The notes beneath the pieces were generated by a model, which was not told the origin of the DNA, searched no databases, and saw only the letters and a list, made by a program, of their open reading frames with translations. From Toxorhynchites rutilus septentrionalis (Eukaryota > Arthropoda > Insecta > Diptera > Culicidae): a stretch of 64,000 bases of DNA. A program made the position numbers and the translations under genes. Every line of letters starts with the position of its first letter. Within the stretch, counting starts at the first letter, position 1. The stretch spans positions 18,013,441 to 18,077,440 of the forward strand of contig NC_073744.1 in the NCBI RefSeq assembly GCF_029784135.1, in the 5' to 3' direction. Shown in pieces: positions 34,480 through 45,919 of this stretch.

Positions 34480-34620
34480 GTGGCCGAGTGGTTAGCGTCA
34501 CACATTATCATGCCGGGGGTCCGGGTTCGATTCCCGTTCTGGCCGGGTGATTTTTCGTTAAATAAATTTCGGTACTTTCGTATTAGCGTCACTGGAGCCG
34601 AAATACAATAGATAGCAATT
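34480..34620 (+). mobile_element. tRNA-derived SINE head
   Basis: CGTGGCCGAGTGGTTAGCG (A box) and GGGTTCGATTCCC (B box), with 33 bases between them, give an RNA polymerase III promoter. The would-be acceptor arms (CTCCCGT against TCTGGCC) do not pair, so this is not a working tRNA. A non-tRNA body follows and continues into the inverted structure below. Confidence 0.75.
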
Positions 34621-35300
34621 TTATTGTACACACTGGCACCCAGATATCTTTTGTATTGTTGCTGCCTAGTTGTTTGTAGTGTTTTGTCATTTTTTATTGT
34701 TACGAAAATGCGATTTTATTTTTTGCGGTTTTTAAGTATGAACGCCACAGGAGCGCAATGACGGTTAATTTTTGCACTGAAATATAAATGATATATTTCA
34801 AAGCAAAACATAACCGGGCAAACGTATACCGTCCAACGCTTGCTAACGCTCGGTCGGGCCTAACTAGAGGATCGTCTCCTATGTTTTAAACTGTCCGGGC
34901 AATCGATGGAACACAGGTTTGTTTGCGAAAGGCCGTCGTTTCCGACGGCGGGTCGGCGGCCGAATTGGATTGTGTCACCTCGGCGGCTTAGGGCCGCCCT
35001 GTTCCTTATCCTCTATTGATGATGGCTACGTCCACATTACGTTGACCTCAGAATAAATTTAATTAAAAACCAATTCATAATAAAAATTGCGCTCCGGTGG
35101 CGTTTATACTTAAATACCCCAAATCCCCAATACGCATTTTAGTAGCACTGAAAAATGACAAAACACTGCATACAACAAGGCAACAACAATACAAATAATA
35201 TTTGAACGACAGTGCGAATAATAAAAATGCTTCGAAAGTACCGAAATTTCTTCCGACTCTCATTGAGCTCACGCGTATTCTGGAGCCTGCCACTCCAGAT
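34555..35300. repeat. Inverted repeat of SINE bodies
   Basis: 34660-34760 pairs with 35090-35190 (including AACGCCACAGGAGCGC and GCGCTCCGGTGGCGTT). Further out, ATTTCGGTACTTTCG at about 34567 pairs with CGAAAGTACCGAAAT at about 35233. The spacer (34770-35090) carries GACCTCAGAATAAATTTAATT text that recurs inside the hAT-type element at about 49720-49860. It probably represents two SINE-like copies in opposite orientation. Confidence 0.6.
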
Positions 35301-37371
35301 TACATTCAAGGCGTGTTATTCGGCATAGAAATCTCAGCTAAGAACTACTAATGAAAATAACGCAAGTAATACCTACGTTGCGAAGGCAAAAGTTCCACTA
35401 GGAACGTTAGTGCCATCCAAGAAATTCTAATCCGCCAGGTCGTCCTCAACCGACCCGCTCTTGGATCTCGGGAATGGCGCTACCTACTGAATACTTGGTA
35501 GTGTCAAATGAAAGGTGTCACAACGTCGATAATTTAGTTCTATGGTGACCTTTTGCTCCCTTCATTCTAGCGTTTTGGCACCGTTTTGTGTTTTCAATGC
35601 CTAAAAAAGGGAAAAGGTAAATAATTAAATGTTTTTTTAGAAGTCGAAAAATTACAATATTGGGCAGCTTCGATTACTTATAGCAGGGATGGCCAAACAG
35701 TAGTCCGCGGTCTACCGGTTGCCCGCGTAGGTATTCCTTGGTGCCCGCCAGCTGGTCTAGGATACTTTAGGATAGAACCTTCAAACGCAATCGATTAAAT
35801 ATCCCTCCATCTTTGGCGTGCTAATTTTATAAGGTGTTCGTGCTAATCTCAACAAAACATATTAGTTGTAAGAGTAGATATTTCTTCATTAATGTTTCCG
35901 CTTTAATATTTTCTTACAGATTGTTAGTTATTTTATATTAACACATCCAGTTGTTCAACCATAAATTGTAATAAAGCAAACAATTGTCACTACACCCAAA
36001 CTAGCGTTGGCAGAAAACATTTCATCTTTGGCAGAAAAGATGCCAGTCCGTGTGCTAAAGAGTTAAATGCGCAAATAATGAGCTATTTTGAAAGCTTAAA
36101 ATGGTTTGTATGTATGCGTGCAGACATCTCTTTCTGTTTTATTTTCTCATTTCATTTGGGATTGTGCCAAAAAAAAGTCCATACGACGTCAATGGGGATC
36201 GAACCTAGGCCGGCTGGAATGGCTAATGATGCTTAAGAAGTTGTTCAGCAAATACGTGATAATATTGCACCTGATTTTAAAATTAAGTTGGGAAGTGTTT
36301 TCTAAGAGTAAAAAAGGAGCGCATGAAGGAGAACAATATCTATCTCGGTCTGGGCCGTGTATGTGGCAAAGCATGCGGAAAGCTTATTTGTCTTTTGTTT
36401 CGCTCGCTCGTATTAATCTTATATTACTGTACCATGTATATTATACAAATGCTTATCAGTATTTGTGAGTCATGATATTTTCTGACATGTTATGTCTCAT
36501 TTAATGTCATAAATTGGGATGACAAAACATGAGCTAAAAATCAATTTTGGGTGTAGGAACAATTTCAACAATGTTTTCTTCAGGCATATCATTTGTTAAA
36601 TGACCATTTGAAAATGCTGGAAAAATCTGGCATTAGGTTTCGAAAACCATTAAAAACTAAATTCTTGGAGAAAACTTCCCCTCTGAAAACTGTGAATGCG
36701 AGTTTTAATGAAGTATTTTTTTGTTCAAAACTATGATGAGTAATGCGAATTAATTGTGCAGATTTTTTTCAAGCAATATAGTCATGAATAGAACAACAGT
36801 GATGAATGAGATATTAGAAATTTATAAAATTAAATATTGGTTCTGACCTTACAAGCGAAGCTCATGGCACCTTTTGGGACAGTTTCAACGAAGTGGGAAA
36901 TGAAAATGATAATCAGTTTCCATTATCTAACGAAAAGCGCCTTCCTTTCCTTTGGTAGTAATCAAACCTTAAGCAGTACCCCCAATTGGCAAGGTTTGCC
37001 AGAGTCTTTCAGCTCATTGCACGAAGTAAAGCGTGATCGATCGGTTAAAAAATTTATAATAAAAGTAATAGTGTTAATGAATTAATGTTATGAGTCAATA
37101 TTAACTTAATCTTGGAAAAAATATGTTTGATCTCTAGTTCTTATACCTATAGGTAATTGAGAAATGTAAACATGTGTGTATGGGTGTTTTGGGTGTATTT
37201 TTATGGAAAATAATGGCTTTGTATGTTGATAAATGACAATTCACTTTAAAACAATCAACGTTATTTATTTATGAGACTCTATAGGAAATAAAGTATTATT
37301 TATCAATTATTTAGTAACTGATAATTATTTTCATGTTATAGAATAAGTTATTATTGAATATTTATATATTA
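35301..37371. other. Mixed repeat debris
   Basis: 35300-35440 (GAACGTTAGTGCCATC.AAGAA) resembles a LINE 3' tail, from memory only. 35684-35760 starts CAGGGATGGCCAAAC, a hAT-like end without a visible partner. 36185-36250 contains an inverted B box (GGGGATCGAACC), probably a SINE fragment on the minus strand. The rest is AT-rich and unassigned. Confidence 0.35.
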
Positions 37372-37750
37372 TTAGCCGACCCGGCAACCTTCGTCCTGCC
37401 CTAAATTTATTTTTCGTCATCTCATTAACATTTTCTTACTAATTGCGCGTTCATGGGTCCAATGGCAGAACTGTCCATTGATTGATCTTCTAATCTTCTC
37501 TTTAAAATTACCTTTTACTATCAAATTTCTAGTACTTATACCAAAACTCGTAATTATAATATCAGATTCATATTCTGATTCTCGTTCATGATTTTTCAAA
37601 CCACTTGTAAATAACAATTTTCTCGGTTACATGGAATAAATGTTTGATACAGAAAATATGATAGAACGAAGACAGCCCTAAATCGGAAAATTCCTTTCTC
37701 GAATTTTGCTCTTATTCACACATTCGGCTATCCATTTTTATGTATATAGA
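37372..37750 (-). mobile_element. Complete small Helitron (379 bp)
   Basis: On the minus strand it starts TCTATATACATAAAAATGGA after an A (complement of 37751) and ends GTTGCCGGGTCGGCTAA before T. This meets the Helitron rules: 5' TC, 3' CTRR, a GC hairpin (GCCG..CGGC) just before the end, and insertion between A and T with no target duplication. There is no Rep gene, so it is non-autonomous. Confidence 0.85.
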
Positions 37751-37774
37751 TAGAAGACGATATAGGAGTGCGTT

Positions 37775-38515
37775 TTATCACATATCCATATTTTGTTCTT
37801 GAATTCAAAATATTAGACCCGTTTTTTTCTTTTTTTTTTTCTTTACGGTGACCATTTAAATTTTAGGGTGGTCCGAAACATATTTTTTTTCAACTTTTTC
37901 CCAAAACTGACTTTTTTCAAAAATTCATAACTATTGAATCATTGAACCGATTTGGATGATCTGGCCTTTTGTTAAAAAATATTGAACTTGCAAAAACAAT
38001 GGATTTTGTTTTCGTAATTATTGATTGTAGTTGTTTTTTTTTGTGGTTTCCATGGACTAGAGGGCACTATATATTTTTTAAATTTTCCTTGAAAACTGAG
38101 AATTTTTTACATAACATTTTTTTACATACAAAACCGAAAAAAATAGCATCTCTGATATCGAGATATGCTATGTAAAAAATCCTCAGCTTTCCACAAAAAA
38201 TATTTAAAAATATAGCGCCCTCTATCTTCAACCAAATACTATGAAAAACTAACTCAATCAATAATTACAAAAACGAAAATCAAAATTTTCCTCAAAAGTT
38301 ATATTTTTCCAAAGAAAACTCATAACCTTCAGTTTGATATGTCGATCGGTTCAGTGGTTCAAAATTTATGAATTTTTAAAAAAAGGAATTTTTGGTAAAA
38401 AGTTGAAATAATTGATTTTTTGAACCCCCCTAAAATGGAAATGATTACCCTAACGAAAAAAAAATAATAAAAATACGGGTCTAATGTTTTGTGATAAAGA
38501 ACAAAATTGCAACTT
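37775..38515. repeat. 740-bp near-perfect palindrome
   Basis: Arms of about 365 bp (37775-38140 and 38150-38515) pair almost throughout. Examples are GAGGGCACTATATATTTTT with AAAAATATAGCGCCCTC and AAACGGGTCTAAT with ATTAGACCCG. The axis is near 38145 with a loop of 10 bp or less. GGGTGG..CCCCCC boundaries at about 37866 and 38435 suggest an inner element in which the arms diverge slightly. There are no coding features. It could extrude a cruciform or yield a long hairpin RNA. Confidence 0.8.
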
Positions 38516-39026
38516 TTCACGAAAATCTGAGAACCACTATATGGGTTAGTGATGGAATGGCTGTATACTAGGGTGCCAATGGAAATGGTCATCTCTAATT
38601 TCAAAATTTTACCTCATAAAAAATGTTCACCACCTCGAAAAAACACCCTATGCCAAATAGCAGCTGAATCGGACTTAAGGGAGAGTGGCGCAAAGCGGTC
38701 AAAGTTTGAGTTTTTTTGAAAATCGAAAAATCGCCCAGTAAAGGAAATCGGGGTTTTCGAAAAAAAAATTTGATGCCAAATGTCACAAAATTGCATGAAA
38801 CGTCGAGAATTAGTGTCATCTCAAAATGTTCTTCGTTACAAATAAATTTGACGAACGTTCTTTTACGTTTGATATGATGCCTAGGACTACCAAAATATGT
38901 GAACGGAAGAAATGTCAAAGCATCATTATATTTTACATTTCGCAAAATCACCTAAGGGGGGTGTAAAGGAAATCGCGGTTTTTTTTATGCCAAATGTCTT
39001 GAAATTGCACGAAGCGTCGAGATCTA

Positions 39027-39442
39027 CAGGGAAATTTCGATATAGCATACCCTCGTTATAACGTACCCTCGATATAACGTACACATTATCAAAGTCTAAA
39101 GGGATAATTTTTCGAATATTGTTTTCCTGAAGGAACAACAAATTATATGTATTTTGATATTAAAGCTTGTTTTGTATCTTTAACCAATCCCGAAGTACAA
39201 CTGTTTTGCGATTCCGGATTCTAAATGAATCAAATTTTAAACAACAGTACGAAGGGAAACATCATGAGAAAGGTTGACTTCGTCTTCTAATTTATTTTAT
39301 TCATTTACCTTACTCAAACAGCAACACAATAATGTAATATAAGCTATGTTTCTGAGTCCTTTATTATGCTTCGATATAACGTACAATTCGATACAACGTA
39401 CAATTTTGAAAGTAAAATGTACGTTATATCGAATTTACCCTG
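39027..39442. mobile_element. 416-bp pogo-type MITE (CAGGGTAAATTCGATATAAC ends)
   Basis: The left end CAGGGAAATTTCGATATAGC and the right end (reverse complement CAGGGTAAATTCGATATAAC) are flanked by TA (39025-39026 and 39443-39444). CGATATAACGTAC motifs repeat inside both ends. A CAG start with a TA target fits pogo/Tigger-group MITEs. There is no coding capacity. Confidence 0.8.
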
Positions 39443-39532
39443 TAGTATCATCTCAAAAAAAAATTTCGTCAAAAATCGACTCTCTGGGACTTTTTTTTTT
39501 GGAATACTAAACGAAACGCATGGTTTTGGGTA

Positions 39533-40462
39533 GAGGAACTGGTACAAATTCGGTACCCCGTGGGTAATTTGGTACCCACCCGGATCTCCGGCGATAATGC
39601 GCACTCTGATGGCGAATAAAAAAAGTATTCTAGTAATGTAGTAACAAACGTCAGATGCCAAAAACCCAAAATATATGTGTTTAAAAAAAAAATAAGTTTT
39701 GTTGTTTTTGAAATCTCGAAAATTTTTCATGTGCGTCTTTTGAAAAATCATTAAAAATAAAATAGTGAGCCGATTTTAAATATTGAAGCTGATTTGGATA
39801 ATGAAATTGATGTTCTTCAACGAATTCGAGTAAGTGTATCGAGATTTTAATCACAAATTTCATAGATTTCATTCCAAAGTGAAAATTCTGTATACGGGTA
39901 ATTTGGCACCCCAATGTAAACATAGTGTTGATGATACACTATGCTAAGTATTGCATACCCATGCAGCAACTATGCTTGCGAATTTTGTAAAGGCTTTTGA
40001 TTCGTTTTACTTTTTTAGTTAGAAATAAATCGAGATGAAATTTGTTCACTTTTTCTTGAAAAAATCGTTTTTTTTTTTGTTCCGCTTTGTTTTGTAAAAT
40101 TGCATGCTTTTTCGTCAAATTTTAGTTATTTTACGTAAGATAGTGTACTTCACTTTTATTTTGTATGAAAATGTCAAAAAATACATTTTTCAGTGATTTC
40201 ACGGACGATTCTTTTAGTTTGAAAAAAATAAAAAAATGGGGTGCCAAATTTATACCCAGGCATCTCGGGTACTCGAATTTCCGTTGTTTCACTTCTATGC
40301 TCAAAGCTCCGAGCCAAATCAAGATTTTTGAAATCGGTTTGCGGGAAAATGTCCGCAATAGATCCCTTCATAAGCTGACGTGATATGAAGAAATTCCGAG
40401 CATTGGCCAAGAGCTAAGTCCAAAAAAAACAAAATAGGGTACCGAATTTGTACCAGTTCCTC
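39533..40462. mobile_element. 930-bp MITE-like element (GAGGAACTGGTACAAATTCG ends)
   Basis: The terminal inverted repeats GAGGAACTGGTACAAATTCG continue for a few more matching bases at both ends. They are flanked by TA (39531-39532 and 40463-40464). The host repeat reads GGG-TA-CCAATGAAAAT across the junction, as expected for insertion at a TA or TG position of the unit. The interior is AT-rich and its open frames have no recognisable domain. Confidence 0.8.
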
Positions 40463-40776
40463 TACCAATGAAAATAGTTATCTCGATTTTTCATTCGGAA
40501 CTTGCTGCGAAATGTTGATTTGCACGATAATATTCCCTTTGCAAAATATTTGCTCTTTCGAACATCATTTATTAGTGTCACAGATGTAAAAATTAGAGTT
40601 TTTGTGAAAAACGAACGATGACCAAAAATCGGGGTTTTCAAAAAAAAATGGTTATTGCCAGATGTCTTAAAATTGCATTACTCGTGTCGAGATTTACCGT
40701 TACCTCTAAAAACAAATTTTGTAAAATAAATTTTTTTGGCACTTGGTCGTTTTTTCCTCAGGAAAATCGATTCATA

Positions 40777-42077
40777 AAGGGTGTGTCACATCAAATTGGA
40801 TCACGGAAAAAACGCTGTAGAAATTCGCCCAGTAGACCGATCCTTTTGAAAATTTTAGACAGTAAAATAAAAACTATTAAACAACTTTTGGCATTTTCTT
40901 TTTATTCATACTTCGAGCCCAAACCCGTATGCTCGCACCTTCCTCTTTATCCCGTCCATAAGGTTCTGTACAACGTCAGGTTGTAGTTTTTTTTTTTTGA
41001 ACAGAAATCCATTTTCTCTTGAAGTCCGCCTCCGATTTGACTACTTTTGGGTTCTTCCGGAGGGCGTGCTTCATAATCGCCCAATATTTCTCTATTGGGC
41101 GAAGCTCCGGCGCGTTGGGCGGGTTCATTTCCTTTGGCACGAAGGTGACCCCGTTGGCTCCGTACCACTCCAACACGTCCTTTGAATAGTGGCACGAAGC
41201 GAGATCAGCCAGAAGATGGTCGGGCCCTCGTGCTGCTTCAATAGTGGTAGTAAGCGCTTCTGTAGGCACTCCTTAAGGTTAACCTGCCCGTTTACCGTGC
41301 CGGTCATCACGAAGGGGGCGCTCCGCTTTCCGCAAGAGCAGATCGCTTTCCACACCATGTACTTTTTGGCAAACTTGGATAGTTTCTGCTTGCGAATCTC
41401 CTCCGGAACGCTGAATTTGTCCTCTGCGGAGAAGAACAAGAGGCCCGGCAGCTGACGAAAGTCCGCTTTGACGTAGGTTTCGTCGTCCATTACCAGGCAA
41501 TGCGGCTTCGTCAGCATTTCGGTGTACAGCTTCCGGGCTCGCGTCTTCCCCACCATGTTTTGCCTTTCGTCGCGGTTAGGAGCCTTCTGAACCTTGTATG
41601 TACGCAGGCCCTCCCGCTGCTTGGTCCGCTGGACGAATGAACTTGACAAATTCAGCTTATTGGCGACATCCCGGACCGAACTTCTCGGATCACGTCCAAA
41701 CTGCTTAACTACGCGCTTGTGATCTTTTTCACTGACGGAGCATCCATTTTTGCCGTTCTTCACCTTCCGGTCGATGGTTAGGTTCTCGAAGTATCGTTTT
41801 AGTACTCTGCTGACCGTGGATTGGACGATTCCCAGCATCTTACCGATGTCCCGATGTGACAACTCCGGATTCTCGAAATGAGTGCACAGGATTAATTCAC
41901 GACGCTCTTTTTCGTTCGACGACATTTTTCCAAATTTACGAAAAATTGACAGTGAAGCATGGCCAACGTGATCTATACACTCTTATCTGATTATAGGCGA
42001 AAGCTGAAAATATAATTCCTAAAAATTAAATTTCTACAGCGTTTTTTCCGTGATGCAATTTGATGTGACACACCCTT
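40777..42077 (-). mobile_element. DD37E Tc1/mariner transposon, copy 2
   Basis: A 1301-bp full-length relative of 3330-4627, flanked by TA (40775-40776 and 42078-42079). Its inverted repeats differ from each other at a single base (GGATC for GCATC at the left). It sits inside repeat S2. It differs from copy 1 at only scattered positions, so both come from one recent burst. Its transposase is broken in different places from copy 1. Confidence 0.92.
40906..41925 (-). pseudogene. DD37E transposase with two frameshifts
   Basis: The start (41925), helix-turn-helix and first catalytic Asp (MDDETYVKADF) are intact, and there is a Ser codon where copy 1 has a stop. A one-base deletion near 41206 falls just before the second Asp motif (DLASCHYS). 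An A-run lengthened from 8 to 12 at about 40987-40998 adds a second frameshift near the C-terminus. The first frame therefore ends after 266 codons, at 41125. The separated downstream frame still reads through LRPIEKYW. The protein cannot be catalytic as it stands. Confidence 0.9.
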
Positions 42078-42350
42078 TAATAAAAATTCTTTTTTGAGAT
42101 AACTGTAAATCTCGATGTGTCTAATCAATGCACATTTGGCATCAAGAAATTTTTTTGAAAACCCCGATTCCCAGTGATTTTTCAGTTTTCAAAAAACGCA
42201 AATTTTGACGTCTACAACACTAATTAATAAAGTTCGAATGAGCTAATATTTTGCATAGGGTATATTATCGTGCAAATTAACATTTCGCAACAAGTTCCAA
42301 ATGAAAAATCTAGATAATTATTTTTATTGGCACTTAAAACGATATGTGTC

Positions 42351-45072
42351 GTCTCGTACTCCGAACAAAAAAAAAAACAATATTGTTTTGATAATATTTA
42401 CAAATCGCAGAACAAGGGTGGAACAATTTATTCTACCTATGCCGACACTTAATCCAACAAATTATTACATATTTTTAAAAAACGCCTGAAACTTTTGACT
42501 AAAATCACCCAATTTAGATACTATGCCGCGGAGAGAGAAAAATAAAAAAAAAGTTAACTCCATGGCCGGTCATTTGTACGACGGAGTCGAAGAGCAGTCT
42601 GCAGCTCAAAATGAGCTCTCATTTAACCCACAAAACCCCCCATTTTTTCGGTTCTGTTTGATTCAGTGTACACGGATCAAAGTAAAAAAAAAATATTATT
42701 TTTGGTTCCGCGCGCCTCGCCTGTTTGTATGCAACGATTTCGGCATTCGCACAAGCACACTCACACACACGCACAACGCTAACACGCATACACCCGAGCA
42801 CTCGTGCACACACATGTTTGTACGAACACATGTTTTTTTTGTTGTTGGTTGGTTGGTCCTCGCGCGCGCTTTTCAATGTGTGTTTTATGCTATTTTTGTT
42901 AGGGTGAAAATCTCATTTGGGCGAAGTTTTAAAAATTTTCATTCGTTCGTTTGCTCGCTGCCTGCAAATTTTTCCGTACAACGAGGTCGGCAGAGGAGAG
43001 GAGCGGTTTTTTTCGCCCAGTTCGCAGCGCAAGCCGAGACCAGACCAGATAGACCTGCGAGAGGGGGGGGGGGCGAACGAGGGGCGAGTGAGAACGAAAC
43101 ATTTATCCATGATTTTTGTTGTTGTTACTTTCTTTCGGGGGAATGTTTGTCTAGTATGTGAAATGTTGAAGAATGGGGGGTGCGGAACGCAAGCAAGACG
43201 CAATTTTTTCCACCCTCTCCGTTGTGTTCAAAACTCAGAACGGGCAATGTGTGTGCAGCAGAGTGAACGGGGCGAGATAAAAAAGCAACCCCATCCCCTC
43301 GTTTGGGTGGGCATGGCATGGGCAGTGGGCGGAAGAAAAGGGAGGACGTGATGCAAATTATGAACGCATGGTGGGGCTGGATGATAATTTTTCTGCCAAA
43401 AGCGAGTCTGAATTTCAGCGGAGATGGAATGAGAAGCAGTCCGTTTTAAGATGAGGAAGGAATGGGGGGACCGGCAAGATGGATGGAACCCTGCGTAAAA
43501 TTGATTTTTTTTTCGAATGGGGAGGCTGCCACTCATCCACTCACCGCGAGGCGACAAGGGGTTAAGAAAGGGTGGTTTTTGTTTCAAAACACGCACCCCA
43601 ATCGGACATAAATTCGACAAATGAAAACGAGGAAAAAAAACTCGCCTTCTGATGGGGATTTTTGAATGCGTGTGTGGGTGAAGCGGTCGTGGGCGTGAGT
43701 GTGTGTGTGTGTGTAAAGAAGTGCAGTTCAAAGTTAAGCTAGCAGCCTGACAGACTCGCGCTCCAGTGGACATTGGGCGCATAAATATTGCATATTGTCA
43801 TTTATATCAATTTTGCATGAATGTTTTTACAAATAATGATGCGATGATAATAACGACAATAATATAAAAAAAAAAGTTTCAGCCGGCGCTGAAACAAAGC
43901 CCCACACGTTCCACAATGGATGGTTATTTATTTCCATTTAATTTTGGATCTCGGCGTTAAAAATGGTCGCCGGGTGCTATTTTAATACCAGACAGAGGTT
44001 ATTCGTTAGCATTTATCTCCACTAACCGAGTGCCGAATTCAATTACACTCAGTAAGTATTTGCTACGAGCAAAAAAAAAGTGTAATTGGTGGAAATCATT
44101 TGCTGTATTTTGATCCGCAGAGAGGTGGTGTGTGATAGGTGGGATTATTTTTTGTGTTTGCTGCTGTAAAACCGCTGCATTTTGAGTCGAGGTGTAACTA
44201 TTGTCTTTTATGTGTGTAACCGAAAACCAATTGTTAGAGAATAATCTGAAAAAACAGATTTAATGATCTCTGTGGAAAAATGTATTATAATATTCAATAT
44301 GAAAAAAAGGGTTTTGTTAGGTAACTCCCGGACCACTACTGGTTTTTTTTATGAAATAAAAACTACCCCTGAAAATGATTGCTCCGAATTTGCCTAGCAA
44401 ACCTTGAGTGTTTAATTTTGGCAAAACACTCAATAAAATCGTGGTAACTTTTGTCTCAAAACTACCATGTGACCCAATTGAATCAACTTTACATCAATTA
44501 GTTGAACCAGATCACATTTAATTAATGGGGAATTATGGTTCATTGATGTTTTGGTATGTTTTAGGAATTTATGGTTTTTTTCCCAATATTATGCAATATT
44601 TTTATACAATTATCATCGGCGTTTGATTCAATCGAATAGATGCTTCGATTGGATTTACGCAATCGAACGTCAGTATTGGATATTTTGGAATATTTCTCAA
44701 AGCGATTTATAAGAAATGCAATAAGCAATCCAAAATAAATTGTTCGAAAAATTGGAACAGATGCATCGATAGCTCTCTTTCGATCCAACCGATTTGCTCG
44801 GTATCACTGATAGTTAAATAGATTTAATTAACAGAATTCTGTGCGGCTCGTATTGTTCAACACATTCGTCGCCCAGAGCGATTCGGTCGAGTTTTTTGTG
44901 GGGCCCAAATTCAACTTTCGGTGCGCTAGAGAAATAAGCGGGCAACGATAATAATGAATTCGGGTTCGATTCAGGACTACTTGTATGTTGAATCCGAATG
45001 AAATCAACTGACTGCTGATTAGAAAACTGATAGAAATATTTTTTTAGTCAATTGTACAGTGTTGCCATTGAT
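42351..45072. other. Unassigned DNA with GC-richer island 4
   Basis: 42.52-43.8 kb is GC-rich with imperfect CA and GT microsatellites (about 42750-42830 and 43698-43713), a G-run at 43062-43071 and purine-rich blocks. Long overlapping frames on both strands are low in complexity and unrecognised. 43.8-45.07 kb is AT-rich. A donor-like ACTCA|GTAAGT occurs at about 44046-44056. No transposon ends were identified. Confidence 0.3.
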
Positions 45073-45075
45073 AAT

Positions 45076-45454
45076 GGGCCTGATTCTCGAATACACTTCA
45101 CGGTGGAAACGAAATAAACGGCACGCCATTGAACTACGTTTTACGAGTGAGTGAAGTGTCGATGATAATAATGAATTTTCAGGCAGAATGAGCAGAAATG
45201 ATTTCAAACAAGAAATCATTAATGAAAATTAACTTCTTCGTATCAAACTGGTGTTCAATGTGAATGGAAAACTTTGTTTTCTTCATGTAGTATAATAATC
45301 TCATACAAAAATTTCATCTGAAGATGATTTGATATTATAATAATAAGTTTTAGTGGGAAACTAATTTCGCATCCAGATGTCGACACCGTACCGTTGTCAT
45401 CGCAGATACATTTTAGATTGTTTCCACCGTGAAGTTTATTCGAGAATCAGGCCC
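45076..45454. mobile_element. 379-bp MITE with 3-bp target duplication
   Basis: The left end GGGCCTGATTCTCGAATACA and the right end (reverse complement GGGCCTGATTCTCGAATAAA) continue through CTTCACGGTGGAAAC, giving inverted repeats of about 35 bp. They are flanked by AAT (45073-45075 and 45455-45457). Three-base duplications fit PIF/Harbinger-type or the mosquito m3bp MITEs. TTTTCAGGC.GAAT and TGTCGACAC..TACC text inside recurs at about 50280-50600 and 52367. Confidence 0.8.
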
Positions 45455-45876
45455 AATAAAAATGAAATTCAACCAAACGTACTTGCTCTATATACTGTAT
45501 TCGATGACGATGAATAACTGCAATTTTATTGGAGAATATGGAATATTCTGTTCAATCGATTGCGAAGATTCTGTGAACATATCATACCAAGAACATATCA
45601 TACCAAGAACATATGTCACTTTTGAGGGAAAATAATCGTCACAAACTATAGGAGAAGTGTGTAATACGCACCCCCTAACCGAGGCCGTGCTCTTAAAAAT
45701 AAAGGTAACAACTACGTCAGTACGTATATTAGTTAACCCTCAGTCTTCTGTAATCGTTCTGTAATTTAGATACTGAATGACAAAAGTGCTACGAATTTTA
45801 TTTTGTAAGGCGCCCAAACTCTATATTTTCCAATCATACGGTGTTAAATGGCCCAGCAGAAGTAAAATATGCTCAT

Positions 45877-45919
45877 AAGCTGTTTCTCTCAGAGACTATA
45901 AATCTCAGAGAAACAGCTT
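45877..45919. repeat. Hairpin with 13-bp perfect arms
   Basis: AAGCTGTTTCTCT (45877-45889) pairs exactly with AGAGAAACAGCTT (45907-45919), with a 17-base loop. It lies in otherwise unassigned DNA. Confidence 0.7.

Larger units (their letters stand above)
38568..42350. repeat. Foldback repeat family S, largest copy (S2), multiply interrupted
   Basis: It starts TAGGGTGCCAATGGAAATGG. It holds diverged units with the landmarks AAAGTTTGAGTT, ATTGCATGAAACGTCGAGA and CGTATGGTTTTGGG, first in forward (38568-40770) and then in reverse orientation (42080-42350). Insertions splitting it are a fragment shared with 25467-25575 (38827-38943), two MITEs (39027-39442 and 39533-40462) and DD37E copy 2 (40777-42077). 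When each is removed, the repeat reads on smoothly. Confidence 0.65.

Noticed and set aside
34484..34560. Possible functional tRNA gene
   Set aside because: The A and B boxes are good, but the acceptor stem does not pair and a long non-tRNA body follows, so it is the head of a SINE.
42523..43782. Long frames of 144-212 codons as host genes
   Set aside because: Composition is dominated by CA/GT runs and purine tracts, with no recognisable domain and frames open on both strands.
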